Below are positions 44,435-56,077 of a stretch of DNA of 64,000 bases, in pieces (within the stretch, counting starts at the first letter, position 1; the number at the start of each line of letters is the position of its first letter). Under the pieces are notes generated by a model. That model was not told the origin of the DNA and searched no databases. It saw only the letters and a list, made by a program, of their open reading frames with translations. The position numbers and the translations under genes are program-made. Location: positions 32,221,944 through 32,285,943 of the forward strand of contig JAJKFL010000330.1 in NCBI GenBank assembly GCA_021186555.1. Direction: 5' to 3'. The DNA is from Reticulitermes speratus. Taxonomy: Eukaryota > Arthropoda > Insecta > Blattodea > Rhinotermitidae.

Positions 44435-44929
44435 TATGAAATTCGCGTTGAAGGTTGTCACGCAAAATGACGGGGACGTTGTGGATGTAATCCTACTATC
44501 CTCATTAGGCCAGAAGGCACAGGACGTGCTGATTATGAATGATTAAGTGATAAAGATATAAGTACGATATGAATATAACAAGCTGAGATGTTAATAAATG
44601 TAATTCCCAGTCTACTAAATCCAACGATGGTTGTTGGTGCTAACGGGGGGAGTTCTCTAGGAGCAAGAGTTTCACACAAGTAACCACTGATTACTGTGCG
44701 ATTTAAACAAGAAGACGCAGAAATGTCAGGCCTCTGGCACAGACAGAGCTACTAGGTTACGATGTTGGTACTTTCGTCTGAAACTCTTCACTGCCCTAAC
44801 ACCAAAACCACGTGCATAAACAGTGCATTCTTGCGACCTGGCAACACTGTAAAAAATATACCATCTCCACCTCTCGTACGGAACAACTTTGGTGTTATAC
44901 ATCCCGTTGTGTTTTCCTTATAAATGACA

Positions 44930-44962
44930 CGACCTGATGATGACTGCATGAAAGGTCGAAAC
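44930..44962 (+). ncRNA. Hammerhead-like core, degenerate
   Basis: Box CTGATGATG at 44934, stem II GACT/GGTC, GAAAC, ACGTAG. Stem I not paired beyond the first base pair. Confidence 0.45.
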
Positions 44963-45085
44963 ACGTAGCCAATTGCCGGCCATATGCAATAAACAAGAAT
45001 TATAATATTAAATTAAGTTATAAACCAACCGATGCACACTAAAACCACTTTTTAAGTAGCTTTATTATAAAATTGTTAAAATTGT

Positions 45086-45126
45086 ACCCCTACACGTGTT
45101 TCGATCCTAGGATCATCGTCAAACCT
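45086..45126 (-). ncRNA. Hammerhead-like core, left arm (decayed)
   Basis: Stem II GATCC/GGATC, GAAA, palindromic stem III ACACGTGT, cleavage position A and GGGGT are intact, but the first C of the CTGACGA box is T. Confidence 0.55.
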
Positions 45127-45371
45127 CCCGAACCAGACACTCCACCGTAGTAGTCCTCACCGCACAACACGTAGTACACTCCGCTCCACGCAAAAACATT
45201 TCATATGCTTTTAATACCACACGCCAGCAGTTCCACAATCTACCATCTACAGTGCTTTTATAATTTTACAACTTTTAGAGAATCCTTTTACAAGATTTTA
45301 ACTTATGTTTCAAAGTGCAGATAGAATATTTTAAATCATGTGTTGAAGTGACTGTAGCTTTTAGCAATAAA

Positions 45372-45413
45372 CCCCCCTGACGATGATCCTAGGATCGAAA
45401 CACGTGATGGGGT
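45372..45413 (+). ncRNA. Hammerhead-like core, right arm
   Basis: CCCC/GGGG stem I, CTGACGATG, stem II GATCC/GGATC, GAAA, stem III ACACGTG. Two bases before GGGG are swapped relative to the left arm. Confidence 0.65.
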
Positions 45414-46235
45414 ACAATTTTAACAATTTTATAATAAAGCTACTTAAAAAGTGGTTTTAGTGTGCATCGGTTGGTTTATAACTTAATTTAATATGACGAA
45501 GATGCACGGTGTCAACAGTGTGAAAAAAATAATTATAATGTATGTTATGTGAGACGGCTATTTCTTATTAATTCTTCACACGCAACAGCTGTGCGTTACC
45601 CAAAACTCGACACCACCGCGTATACGTAAAAGTCATTACCCACCTCTCATCTGAAACAATCTAACACCTCAGAAACCAGGACTTTAGCTTGTCAAGTGCG
45701 GAATATGACGCTTTAACACCTGCGAGTTAAAACTGCCGTTTATAAAATAAATTACTCGACACTACGTCAACGTAACGGAGAGTGGTTTGGCACGTGACTG
45801 GCAGAAGGTAAAGCATGGCAGTTCTCATTACTTATTACCTACACCTCGTGTTTACAGACACACATATTGGTCTTGGAGAAACAGCACCAGGCAACTCCTC
45901 CTCCATTTAAAAAATTATGCACACAGTGTCCAAAAAATTTATACGACAATGTGTCACAACGGCGCATGGTACGACAAGGTTTGTCGTACAGACACCTACA
46001 GGAAAACTGATGTCTCGTTTCTAAAATTAGTACAGGGTCTCAAAATACAAACGTGTATGTCTGATATGTGAGCTGGGCCCTTTAACGGTAAGTACAAATG
46101 GATTGTGGGCAATGTTCTATCACGCTTGGATCTGGTGCTGAATTCTTGTCACAGGGTTACTCAGCTCTCTTTTTAAGTGGACCAGATGGACAATTCCGGC
46201 AACATTCCATCGCTTATTAACGTCCAGTTCAAGTA

Positions 46236-47133
46236 GGCCTCTGGGCCAAGTCCTGTAACTGCAACTCCCACTGCAAGTGTGGACGAATACTTATTTACAT
46301 GCCAAATTATCTGTCCAGGTAGGCTAACAGAATAATACAACACGGCATATACGGAATACTGTGTACCAAAATGCGAGTTAGGTAAAGGTAAAGGTCTCCC
46401 TGTCAACGGCATGAAGGGCCTCTGGGCCTAGTCCTGTAACTGCAACTCCCACTGCAAGTGTGGACGAATACTTATTTACATGCCAAATTATCTGTCCAGG
46501 TAGGCTAACAGAATAATACAACACGGCATATACGGAATACTGTGTACCAAAATGCGAGTTAGGTAAAGGTAAAGGTCTCCCTGTCAACGGCATGAAGGGC
46601 CTCTGGGCCTAGTCCTGTAACTGCAACTCCCACTGCAAGTGGACGAATACTTATTTACATGCCAAATTATCTGTCCAGGTAGGCTAACAGAATAATACAA
46701 CACGTCATATACGGAATACTGTGTATCAAAATGCGAGTTAGGTAAAGGTAAAGGTCTCCCTGTCAACGGCATGAAGGGCCTCTGGGCCTAGTCCTGTAAC
46801 TGCAACTCCCACTGCAAGTGGACGAATACTTATTTAAATGCCAAATTATCTGTCCAGGTAGGCTAACAGAATAATACAACACGTCATATACGGAATACTG
46901 TGTATCAAAATGCGAGTTAGGTAAAGGTAAAGGTCTCCCTGTCAACGGCATGAAGGGCCTCTGGGCCTAGTCCTGTAACTGCAACTCCCACTGCAAGTGG
47001 ACGAATACTTATTTAAATGCCAAATTATCTGTCCAGGTAGGCTAACAGAATAATACAACACGGCATATACGGAATACTGGGTATCAAAATGCGAGTTAGG
47101 TAAAGGTAAAGGTCTCCCTGTCAACGGCATGAA
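46236..47133. repeat. ~180-bp tandem array, 5 copies, built on a SINE tail
   Basis: Units of 179-182 bp starting GGCCTCTGGGCC and ending GGTAAAGGTAAAGGTCTCCC plus TGTCAACGGCATGAAG. The last unit runs straight into a full family C SINE. Confidence 0.93.
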
Positions 47134-47345
47134 GGCATATAGAGGAAGCAGAGATACACCTTCGACCATTCTCAGCCTCGGCACTAGCTGGAGGTACATG
47201 GTCAACTTCACGCCTCAGCTGCTTTAGCCTTCGAACCGATCTGGACGGTTTGGAAAAAAGAAAAAGCCATTCCCTTGTCGGGATTCGAACCCCGGCTCGT
47301 GCAGCCCACACCCTAGTCACTCTACCGACTACGCCATCCAGGCTC
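47098..47345 (-). repeat. tRNA-derived SINE, family C, seeding a tandem array
   Basis: Reverse strand: A-box-like region, B box GGGTTCGAATCCC, body, and tail AGACCTTTACCTTTACC. That tail is the end of each ~180-bp unit in the array just to its left. Confidence 0.82.
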
Positions 47346-47361
47346 ACCTTCAAGTTATACT

Positions 47362-47640
47362 TACGTAAAGCAATCCCATTACAGGCCTGGACAGGCCCTT
47401 AGTGTTCCAGGAGGTTGAGGCTCCCATAATTTCTAGACAATCGGCACACGAAGGTGGTAAGGTTGTCAGCCCTACGCACCGGCCGCCTTTACCCCCCAGG
47501 AGATATCCCTGGTACTCATTTCTATTAGAGGCTGAGTCGACCCCAGGGCCATAGTGAGGCCGGAAGTATTAAGACAATGAAAAATCCCAATGACCCCATC
47601 GGGAATCGAACCGGCGACCTCCTCATGCTTAGGCAACCAG
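47362..47640 (-). repeat. tRNA-derived SINE, family B
   Basis: Reverse strand B box GGTTCGATTCCC at about 47600; same body as the other family B copies. Abuts a family C SINE. Confidence 0.8.
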
Positions 47641-48051
47641 CATTTAAGTTGCCAACCAGCCTAACCGATTAGCAAGGTTCATATGAACGTAAATAACGCA
47701 TGATATATATCCAGACGTCCAAAAATTATTTTCCTAGCGGACAGAAACAGTTGGCAGGACTACAATTAGACCACTAGTACTAATTTGAGGCCCCAGTGAA
47801 GTCCTACGATACCAAAAAGCACGACCAGCACATCAATGTACGTTTAGGTAAAGGAATTAAAGCCATGTGACCATTACAGCAATAAAGGTCCTACACTGTA
47901 GAAACAAAATTACAATGCTCATATTCAGTACACGCAAACAGGCGAATGAGTCTATGTTCCCAAATCCTTTGGGGCCTCAAATTCATCAAAACAATATTTA
48001 AAATTTCAGGCCCTACACCACAAATCAATCAAAAATACCAACAAGATAAAG

Positions 48052-48281
48052 TTTGATTTCAGGCTTCCGCAGCGATGTTGATGACATCTGCGGTCTTCTG
48101 GGGTATTACGCAGCGTCGTGTGGTAATAGTTTACCGACGTTTCGGGACAACGTATCAGTCCCATCCTCACGGGTCACTCTCGGACTCTTGACCCGTGAGG
48201 ATGGGACCGATACGTTGCCCCGAAACGTCGGTAAACAATTACCACACGACGCCGCGTAATGCCCCAAAAGACCGCAGATTT
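48052..48281. mobile_element. Foldback element, 'GATTTCAGGC' family, copy 3
   Basis: 230 bp. Exact 10-bp duplication CAAGATAAAG at 48042-48051 and 48282-48291. Both arms keep GTGAGGATG - stem - GAAACG. Confidence 0.87.
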
Positions 48282-48326
48282 CAAGATAAAGCTGTTTAGC
48301 GAAATAACAGCTGTTTATTCTGGGCA

Positions 48327-48680
48327 TCACATGAAACCCATAAACACACTGTGGCTAAAAAGCTGTTTTTGAAAGTTTAAACTCAGGTGTAACATACCAA
48401 CCCAAAGTGAAAAGTCCTCCGGCGCGACGGCATGCCTTTCAAGGTACGCCAAACGTACTCGGCAGCACTGGAGTATGCGACACGGAAGAGATAAGACAGA
48501 CCTGCCTGACGTAGGCATCGCAATCCAAATATAGGCGTCGGTGGACCAACGGCATGGCATGCAGCACACAAACGAAGGGGAAGGAGGTCTGACAACGAAT
48601 TTGTGCGTCTGACAGGCCTGGCACCACTTTCCATTGCACATCGACCGCCCAGGAGGTTAAGTGCTGACGTGAGCACCGCA
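48327..48680 (-). other. GC-richer open stretch, unidentified
   Basis: About 97 codons without a stop on the minus strand in two frames, between a foldback element and the 112-bp array. Not recognised as any protein; could be an unclassified repeat or chance. Confidence 0.25.
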
Positions 48681-48783
48681 GTTGTTATTGTAACAATAAT
48701 AATAATAATAATAATAAAACACGAGTTTATGTATAGAGATACTACGAATGTGGAACATGAAATGTACGACTATACCGGTAATA

Positions 48784-50468
48784 GTTGGAGCCACCGGAAT
48801 TGTAACAGAAGGTTTAAAGACATATTTGTAAGCCACAGCAGTAAAACATTCAACATATTCACTACAAGACAGCTGTACTTGTAACGTCACACATAATTGG
48901 AGCCACCGGAATTGTAACAGAAGGTTTAAAGACATATTTGTAAGCCACAGCAGTAAAACATTCAACATATTCACTACAAGACAGCTGTACTTGTAACATC
49001 ACACATAATTGGAGCCACCGGAATTGTAACAGAAGGTTTAAAGACATATTTGTAAGCCACAGCAGTAAAACATTCAACATATTCACTACAAGACAGCTGT
49101 ACTTGTAACGTCACACGTAATTGGAGCCACCGGAATTGTAACAGAAGGTTTAAAGACATATTTGTAAGCCACAGCAGTAAAACATTCAACAGATTCACTA
49201 CAAACGACAGCTGTACTTGTAACGTCACACATAATTGGAGCCACCGGAATTGTAACAGAAGGTTTAAAGACATATTTGTAAGCCACAGCAGTAAAACATT
49301 CAACATATTCACTACAAGACAGCTGTACTTGTAACGTCACACGTAATTGGAGCCACCGGAATTGTAACAGAAGGTTTAAAGACATATTTGTAAGCCACAG
49401 CAGTAAAACATTCAACATATTCACTACAAGACAGCTGTACTTGTAACGTCACACGTAATTGGAGCCACCGGAATAGTAACAGAAGGTTTAAAGACATATT
49501 TGTAAGCCACAGCAGTAAAACATTCAACATATTCACTACAAGACAGCTGTACTTGTAACGTCACACGTAATTGGAGCCACCGGAATAGTAACAGAAGGTT
49601 TAAAGACATATTTGTAAGCCACAGCAGTAAAACATTCAACATATTCACTACAACAGACAGCTGTACTTGTAACATCACACATAATTGGAGCCACCGGAAT
49701 TGTAACAGAAGGTTTAAAGACATATTTGTAAGCCACAGCAGTAAAACATTCAACATATTCACTACAAGACAGCTGTACTTGTAACGTCACACATAGTTGG
49801 AGCCACCGGAATTGTAACAGAAGGTTTAAAGACATATTTGTAAGCCACAGCAGTAAAACATTCAACATATTCACTACAAGACAGCTGTACTTGTAACGTC
49901 ACACGTAATTGGAGCCACCGGAATTGTAACAGAAGGTTTAAAGACATATTTGTAAGCCACAGCAGTAAAACATTCAACATATTCACTACAAGACAGCTGT
50001 ACTTGTAACGTCACACGTAATTGGAGCCACCGGAATTGTAACAGAAGGTTTAAAGACATATTTGTAAGCCACAGCAGTAAAACATTCAACATATTCACTA
50101 CAAGACAGCTGTACTTGTAACGTCACACGTAATTGGAGCCACCGGAATTGTAACAGAAGGTTTAAAGACATATTTGTAAGCCACAGCAGTAAAACATTCA
50201 ACATATTCACTACAAGACAGCTGTACTTGTAACGTCACACGTAATTGGAGCCACCGGAATTGTAACAGAAGGTTTAAAGACATATTTGTAAGCCACAGCA
50301 GTAAAACATTCAACAGATTCACTACAAGACAGCTGTACTTGTAACATCACACATAATTGGAGCCACCGGAATTGTAACAGAAGGTTTAAAGACATATTTG
50401 TAAGCCACAGCAGTAAAACATTCAACATATTCACTACAAGACAGCTGTACTTGTAACGTCACACATAA
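48784..50468. repeat. 112-bp tandem array, 15 copies
   Basis: Unit TTGGAGCCACCGGAATTGTA ... GACAGCTGTACTTGTAACGT. Very uniform; changes are mostly CACACATA/CACACGTA and CGTCACA/CATCACA. The long chain of minus-strand ORFs here comes from the repeat. Confidence 0.95.
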
Positions 50469-51655
50469 TACGGAAAGTATTGCAGTCTGAAACTTGAAGT
50501 ATGAGCGGTGGGGATCGCTGTTGGTTCAAGAGAAGTACCGGGGAAAAAAGGCCTGTGACAAGAGAAAATATAATAATAGCAATAATAATAGGGGCAATTG
50601 GAACCACCTCAAAATCACCCACAAAATACCTCAGCCACATACCGTCAAAGCACGACGTCAAGTAACTACAGCAAACAGCCATACTGGCACTGCACACGTA
50701 CTGCGGGAGGTACTGGTGTAAAGTACAGAACATTGAACGTGGGGAATAGCATTACATGTAGCGTAAATTGTAACTACAGAAAAGCTGTCACGTTACGTGC
50801 CCTAGGAACATGGTTTGTTTCAGGTACATAATTGTAAATACCTTGCATAAAGGTGATACGGAATAATGATGTTGTTATGGCAAAAACTAGATTCAAAATT
50901 TATTTGCTATGGCCGTAAGATAAACAGATACGATTACGCACAAAGGTTAAAGAGAAGGGAGAAGAGTTTCATTTGACGACGCCGTCAGTTGCTAAGATTA
51001 TATAGCGTCGGCGTTAAATTAATGAGGATGGAGCACTCGTGGGAAAAAAAAAACACTGAGAGAAGAAAACTGAGGTATTCGGAGAAAACCATGTCCAATA
51101 CTACTTTATGCACCAAAAATACATACGTACTGACCTAGGATCGAACCGGGGGCCTCAGCGGTGAAAGACAGAGACTAAACGCACGCGGAAGAATAGAATA
51201 TAGCGGATGTCACAAAATCATTGGTTCTATGAATTTCTGAAGAAATTATGTGGACTGGGCGAGAGTGGGGTAACAGACAATTCGAAAAAATTACATAAGG
51301 AGAACTTAATTCATATCGAACAGCGCATATTATTAGCGCAATCAAAGGCACAGGATACAGTCGACGCAAATGACACACGAGGGACGTGAGAACGTATGAA
51401 AATCACTGATTAGTGAAGTGGCCACCTGGGAGACGGAGGCGCAGGCAGGATAATATTAAAATGGAAACAAAACAGCTACGGTCTGAATTGGATTCAGCTG
51501 GTATAGAATACAGTCCAATCACGGGACTTTGCGAACGCGGAATATGGATACCCTTAAATATACGGAAACTAACTTTCGGGTTCCATAATAGGTAGGGAAT
51601 TTACAGTTCAACTGATTCTATCTGAAGATGAGGACAAATTTTGTGCCATGTTTCA

Positions 51656-53396
51656 TACCCACACAGTGTATTTATGTGTTTTGTATGGCTCTCAATACAA
51701 ACCGCGATTATTTCACTGTACATCATTAACTGACTGGTTTGTATAACTGAGACGGAGTGTGTTTACTGCGCGGTACGGACTGTATTTATGTGTTTTGTGT
51801 GGATCTCAGAACAAACAGCGATTATTTCACTGTACAGCATTAACTGACTGGTTTGTATAACTGAGACGGAGTGTGTTTACTGCGCGGTACGGACTGTATT
51901 TATGTGTTTTGTGTGGATCTCAGAACAAACAGCGATTATTTCACTGTACAGCATTAACTGACTGGTTTGTATAACTGAGACGGAGTGTGTTTACTGCGCG
52001 GTACGGACTGCATATACATATAACTATATGTACCGCCACGTTTAACATTCACAAATTCTACGTTCTGCCCACACAGTGTATTTATGTGTTTTGTGTGGAT
52101 CTCAGAACAAACAGCGATTATTTCACTGTACAGCATTAACTGACTGGTTTGTATAACTGAGACGGAGTGTGTTTACTGCGCGGTACGGACTGCATATACA
52201 TATAACTATATGTACCGCCACGTTTAACATTCACAAATTCTACGTTCTGCCCACACAGTGTATTTATGTGTTTTGTGTGGATCTCAGAACAAACAGCGAT
52301 TATTTCACTGTACAGCATTGACTGACTGGTTTGTATAACTGAGACGGAGTGTGTTTACTGCGCGGTACGGACTGTATTTATGTGTTTTGTGTGGATCTCA
52401 GAACAAACAGCGATTATTTCACTGTACAGCATTGACTGACTGGTTTGTATAACTGAGACGGAGTGTGTTTACTGCGCGGTACGGACTGTATTTATGTGTT
52501 TTGTGTGGATCTCAGAACAAACAGCGATTATTTCACTGTACAGCATTGACTGACTGGTTTGTATAACTGAGACGGAGTGTGTTTACTGCGCGGTACGGAC
52601 TGTATTTATGTGTTTTGTGTGGATCTCAGAACAAACAGCGATTATTTCACTGTACAGCATTGACTGACTGGTTTGTATAACTGAGACGGAGTGTGTTTAC
52701 TGCGCGGTACGGACTGTATTTATGTGTTTTGTGTGGATCTCAGAACAAACAGCGATTATTTCACTGTACAGCATTAACTGACTGGTTTGTATAACTGAGA
52801 CGGAGTGTGTTTACTGCGCGGTACGGACTGTATTTATGTGTTTTGTGTGGATCTCAGAACAAACAGCGATTATTTCACTGTACAGCATTGACTGACTGGT
52901 TTGTATAACTGAGACGGAGTGTGTTTACTGCGCGGTACGGACTGTATTTATGTGTTTTGTGTGGATCTCAGAACAAACAGCGATTATTTCACTGTACAGC
53001 ATTAACTGACTGGTTTGTATAACTGAGACGGAGTGTGTTTACTGCGCGGTACGGACTGTATTTATGTGTTTTGTGTGGATCTCAGAACAAACAGCGATTA
53101 TTTCACTGTACAGCATTAACTGACTGGTTTGTATAACTGAGACGGAGTGTGTTTACTGCGCGGTACGGACTGTATTTATGTGTTTTGTGTGGATCTCAGA
53201 ACAAACAGCGATTATTTCACTGTACAGCATTAACTGACTGGTTTGTATAACTGAGACGGAGTGTGTTTACTGCGCGGTACGACTGTATTTTATGTGTTTT
53301 TGTGTTGTGGATCTCAGAACAAACAGCGATTATTTCACTGTACAGCATTAACTGACTGGTTTGTATAACTGAGACGGAGTGTGTTTACTGCGCGGA
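51656..53396. repeat. 114/182-bp tandem array, about 14 copies
   Basis: Unit ACTGTATTTATGTGTTTTGT ... TTTACTGCGCGGTACGG. Two units near 51.95-52.37 kb carry an extra 68 bp (CATATACATATAACTATATG ...). A single dispersed monomer with matching flank sits at about 61655-61800. Confidence 0.94.
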
Positions 53397-53869
53397 AAGA
53401 ACTGAAACTTTAAACATAATTCAGGTTAATCTCTCTGTTTAAAGGATTACTCACAAGTCAATATCCTTTACGTAAGATAAACCCACATCGGGAAATCATG
53501 ACGTGACGTGGAAATCATTTGCAGTAAATTAGTAGTCAGACTGCTCCAACTGAAATACCGATCGATGGTGTTTGTTAAACTTCGGTTACATAACAAATCC
53601 TGATTTCACCTACAGAAACACTTCTCCATGGCAGACGTACGTAAATCAGATTGCCATTGTGAGAGGTATTGTAGCTATTGCAGGCATCACGCTCAGTCTG
53701 TATTGCACGTGGTAGTAATTCCACGGAATAATCAACACTTCGTAGCATTTAGCATTCAATCATTTTTTTCCTGACATCTGTATGAAACTTTAAGTAACAA
53801 AGATAAGCTACAGTTACAGTGCAAAGCCACGAAGTTAATGGCTGATATGATTATAAATCAGGAACTAAC

Positions 53870-54075
53870 AGATTTCTACATGCAGCACAGTCCTTCTTCA
53901 GAAGCTAACAGGTCCTCAGCTGGTCAAGAAATTCCCCACATTTTATGGAACCCGAAGGTTCATTACCACACCCACAAGAGCCCGCCACCTGTCCCTATCC
54001 TGAGACAGATCAATCCAGTCCATGCCCCCCATCCAAAACCTCGAAGATCAATTTTAATATTATGCTCCCATTTCA
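53870..54075 (-). pseudogene. LINE 3' tail, copy 3
   Basis: Nucleotide match to the other copies (AAATTCCCCACATTTTATGG, ATCAATCCAGTCCATGCCCC). 54075-54540 may belong to a different LINE (CAGCACCCAGACTTCACTAC). Confidence 0.65.
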
Positions 54076-55073
54076 TCATCGTCACCATCAACAGCTGTGA
54101 AGCTGGTCCTTCCATCTCTTCCTCGGTCGTCCTACGCTTCTCTTCCCCTTTGGTCTATATATCAGTGCCTGTTCGTGTATCCTGTCTGTGCCCATTCTCT
54201 CTACGTGCTGTACCACTCTCGTTGTTATTGTTTTATTTCCAAAACAATGTTCTGCTCTCCAAATTTTTTCCCTGACAGATTAATCTCTTTCCCTGCCTAA
54301 CTCAGTAATTCCTAATAAATGTCTTAAAAATTTAATTTCCACAGCTTGCAGTCTTTGTTCATCTCTTTTCTTCAGCACCCAGACTTCACTACCAAATTTC
54401 AAGGCCGATTTAACTGTAATATTACGGATTCTTAATACTGTTTCTCTAGTCATCTGTTTCCCAAAATGTCTCCGTATAATGCCATTTATTTTGCTACATG
54501 TCTGTAGCGTGTCCTCCCGTTTAAACTAACGTATTTAAAGCACAGAAATAAGTTACGGGCTGATACTGTGCAGGTGGAGACGAGGGTCACCTTTGTCAAC
54601 TCAATTCCAGTCAAACACGGTACGATGCCTTAAGCAAGTATACAATTACGCAAACAGAACAGGCCGTGTTTTCTGTTCGTCAACCTTCCTGTCCTGAAAA
54701 TTCTGACGGTTGCTGGAACTTACAGTAATTTCCCGCACTGTATCAAAAACGACATTTCAATGCCATCTTCACCTGCCATACCCTAATCACTGGATTTTAT
54801 CATGCCTCAGCTTCATCAAATTCACACCTATTTCGGATGCATTTCAATGTCAACATCCCATCTACGTCTAGGTCTTCAAAGGTCTCTTTCCCTGAGGACA
54901 TTCGACCAAAATTCCCTGCGAGAACTCCACACCTCAAGTGCGACGCAAACTGATGCAGTTTTCAGAACGTTTTTTTTGGAACACCAAATAATGGGCAAGT
55001 CCAGTAAGTAAGCAGTTCTGTATGCAACACACAAAAATCAGTATACCACAAAAATTCAACTCTGAATACATAC

Positions 55074-55260
55074 ACACTTGAACTCGGTTATAACGTCATG
55101 AAAGGGGCCGAATATTTTGTGTCGTTATAAACGAGTGTTGTTATAACCGAGGAGTATAATGTTATGGTTAACAGTGAGGAATTAATTGGTACCACAGAGT
55201 ATCTGACGTTATAGACGAGGTGTCGTATAAACCGATGTTGTTATAACCGGGTTCGAATGT
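55074..55260. mobile_element. pogo-like MITE
   Basis: Inverted ends ACTTGAACTCGGTTATAACG / TTATAACCGGGTTCGAATG with repeated GTTATAAMCGA motifs inside. Directly followed by a tRNA-derived SINE. Confidence 0.55.
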
Positions 55261-55263
55261 ATT

Positions 55264-55447
55264 TGACTGATCCTGGTGGCCGTGCGGTCTAAGGCGTAGG
55301 TCTGCGCAGCTGTTTGATTGCTGGGATCGCGGGTTCGAATCTCGCCCGGGGCATAAATGTTCGTCTCATGTGTGTTGTGTACATAGCGACCTCTGCGACG
55401 TGAGGCGGCCTATGCCCGAGTTCGGCTGTTGCGCCACGAAATAAAAA
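55264..55447 (+). repeat. tRNA-derived SINE, family A, shortened
   Basis: Head GGTGGCCGTGCGGTCTAAGG, B box GGGTTCGAATCTC, body largely deleted, A-rich end. Confidence 0.8.
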
Positions 55448-55587
55448 AAAACTTATTTACGCCAAGCTGAAAACAAAAGTTGCGTTATCGGTGTGTCATA
55501 TCATAATTCATAATTGACGTAATGACTCGCCTGAAAAACTGACAGATGAGGTTTATATTATATATATATATACCGTGCATTTTTATA

Positions 55588-55664
55588 ATTAATTAATTTT
55601 ATTTCAATCCAACAAATGCTCTACACATGTGCATTTGTTGGATTCAAATAAAATTAATTAATGA
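55588..55664. repeat. Minimal foldback made only of element ends
   Basis: TAATTTTATTTCAATCCAAC plus AAATGC, a 9-base loop, then GCATTTGTTGG and the inverse. It is the shared terminal motif (TGCATTTGTTGG) with no ribozyme body. CCGTGCATT lies just upstream. Confidence 0.7.
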
Positions 55665-56077
55665 CAGACGAGGGTTTTACTGGTTTTAACTTCCGCCAGA
55701 AACATAAGCCTAAACTCTGGTACCCACAGACTACACCAAATTTTTCTACCTTTACGTACTCTGCAGGTTAACATTTACCTGCGACATATACTGCGTAAAC
55801 GAAATTATGCATGCATGCCGTACTGTGTACAAGGGAAGAGACGAATCCGGTTTCAGCTGTGAGATCGTATCTTCTTAACCTTGGAACAGCATCACCCACA
55901 ACACGTGCGTGTCACATCTTGGACTGTGACGCAAGACAGTGTAATAAAGACAAACGAACATTGGCCTCCTGTCTACTATCTGCAGTGTGCAGGTACCACA
56001 CTGCAGTGTTGTGTGGATGGTTAGTTCATGTGTTAATGAACGATGCTCTATCAACAGCAGAGGTGACACGGTACATA

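Larger units (their letters stand above)
45009..45492. mobile_element. 484-bp foldback element with hammerhead-like cores
   Basis: Arms of about 120 bp (AAATTAAGTTATAAACCAAC ... inverse) around a 240-bp centre. The conserved inner end is TGCATCGGTTGG, a variant of TGCATTTGTTGG. Followed by ATGCACGGTG at about 45502, a motif found next to several such elements. Confidence 0.85.

Noticed and set aside
48657-50434. Chain of similar 74- to 112-codon minus-strand ORFs (NMLNVLLLWLTNMSLNLLL)
   Set aside because: Each is the 112-bp satellite read out of step; the unit is not a multiple of three, so no continuous protein exists.
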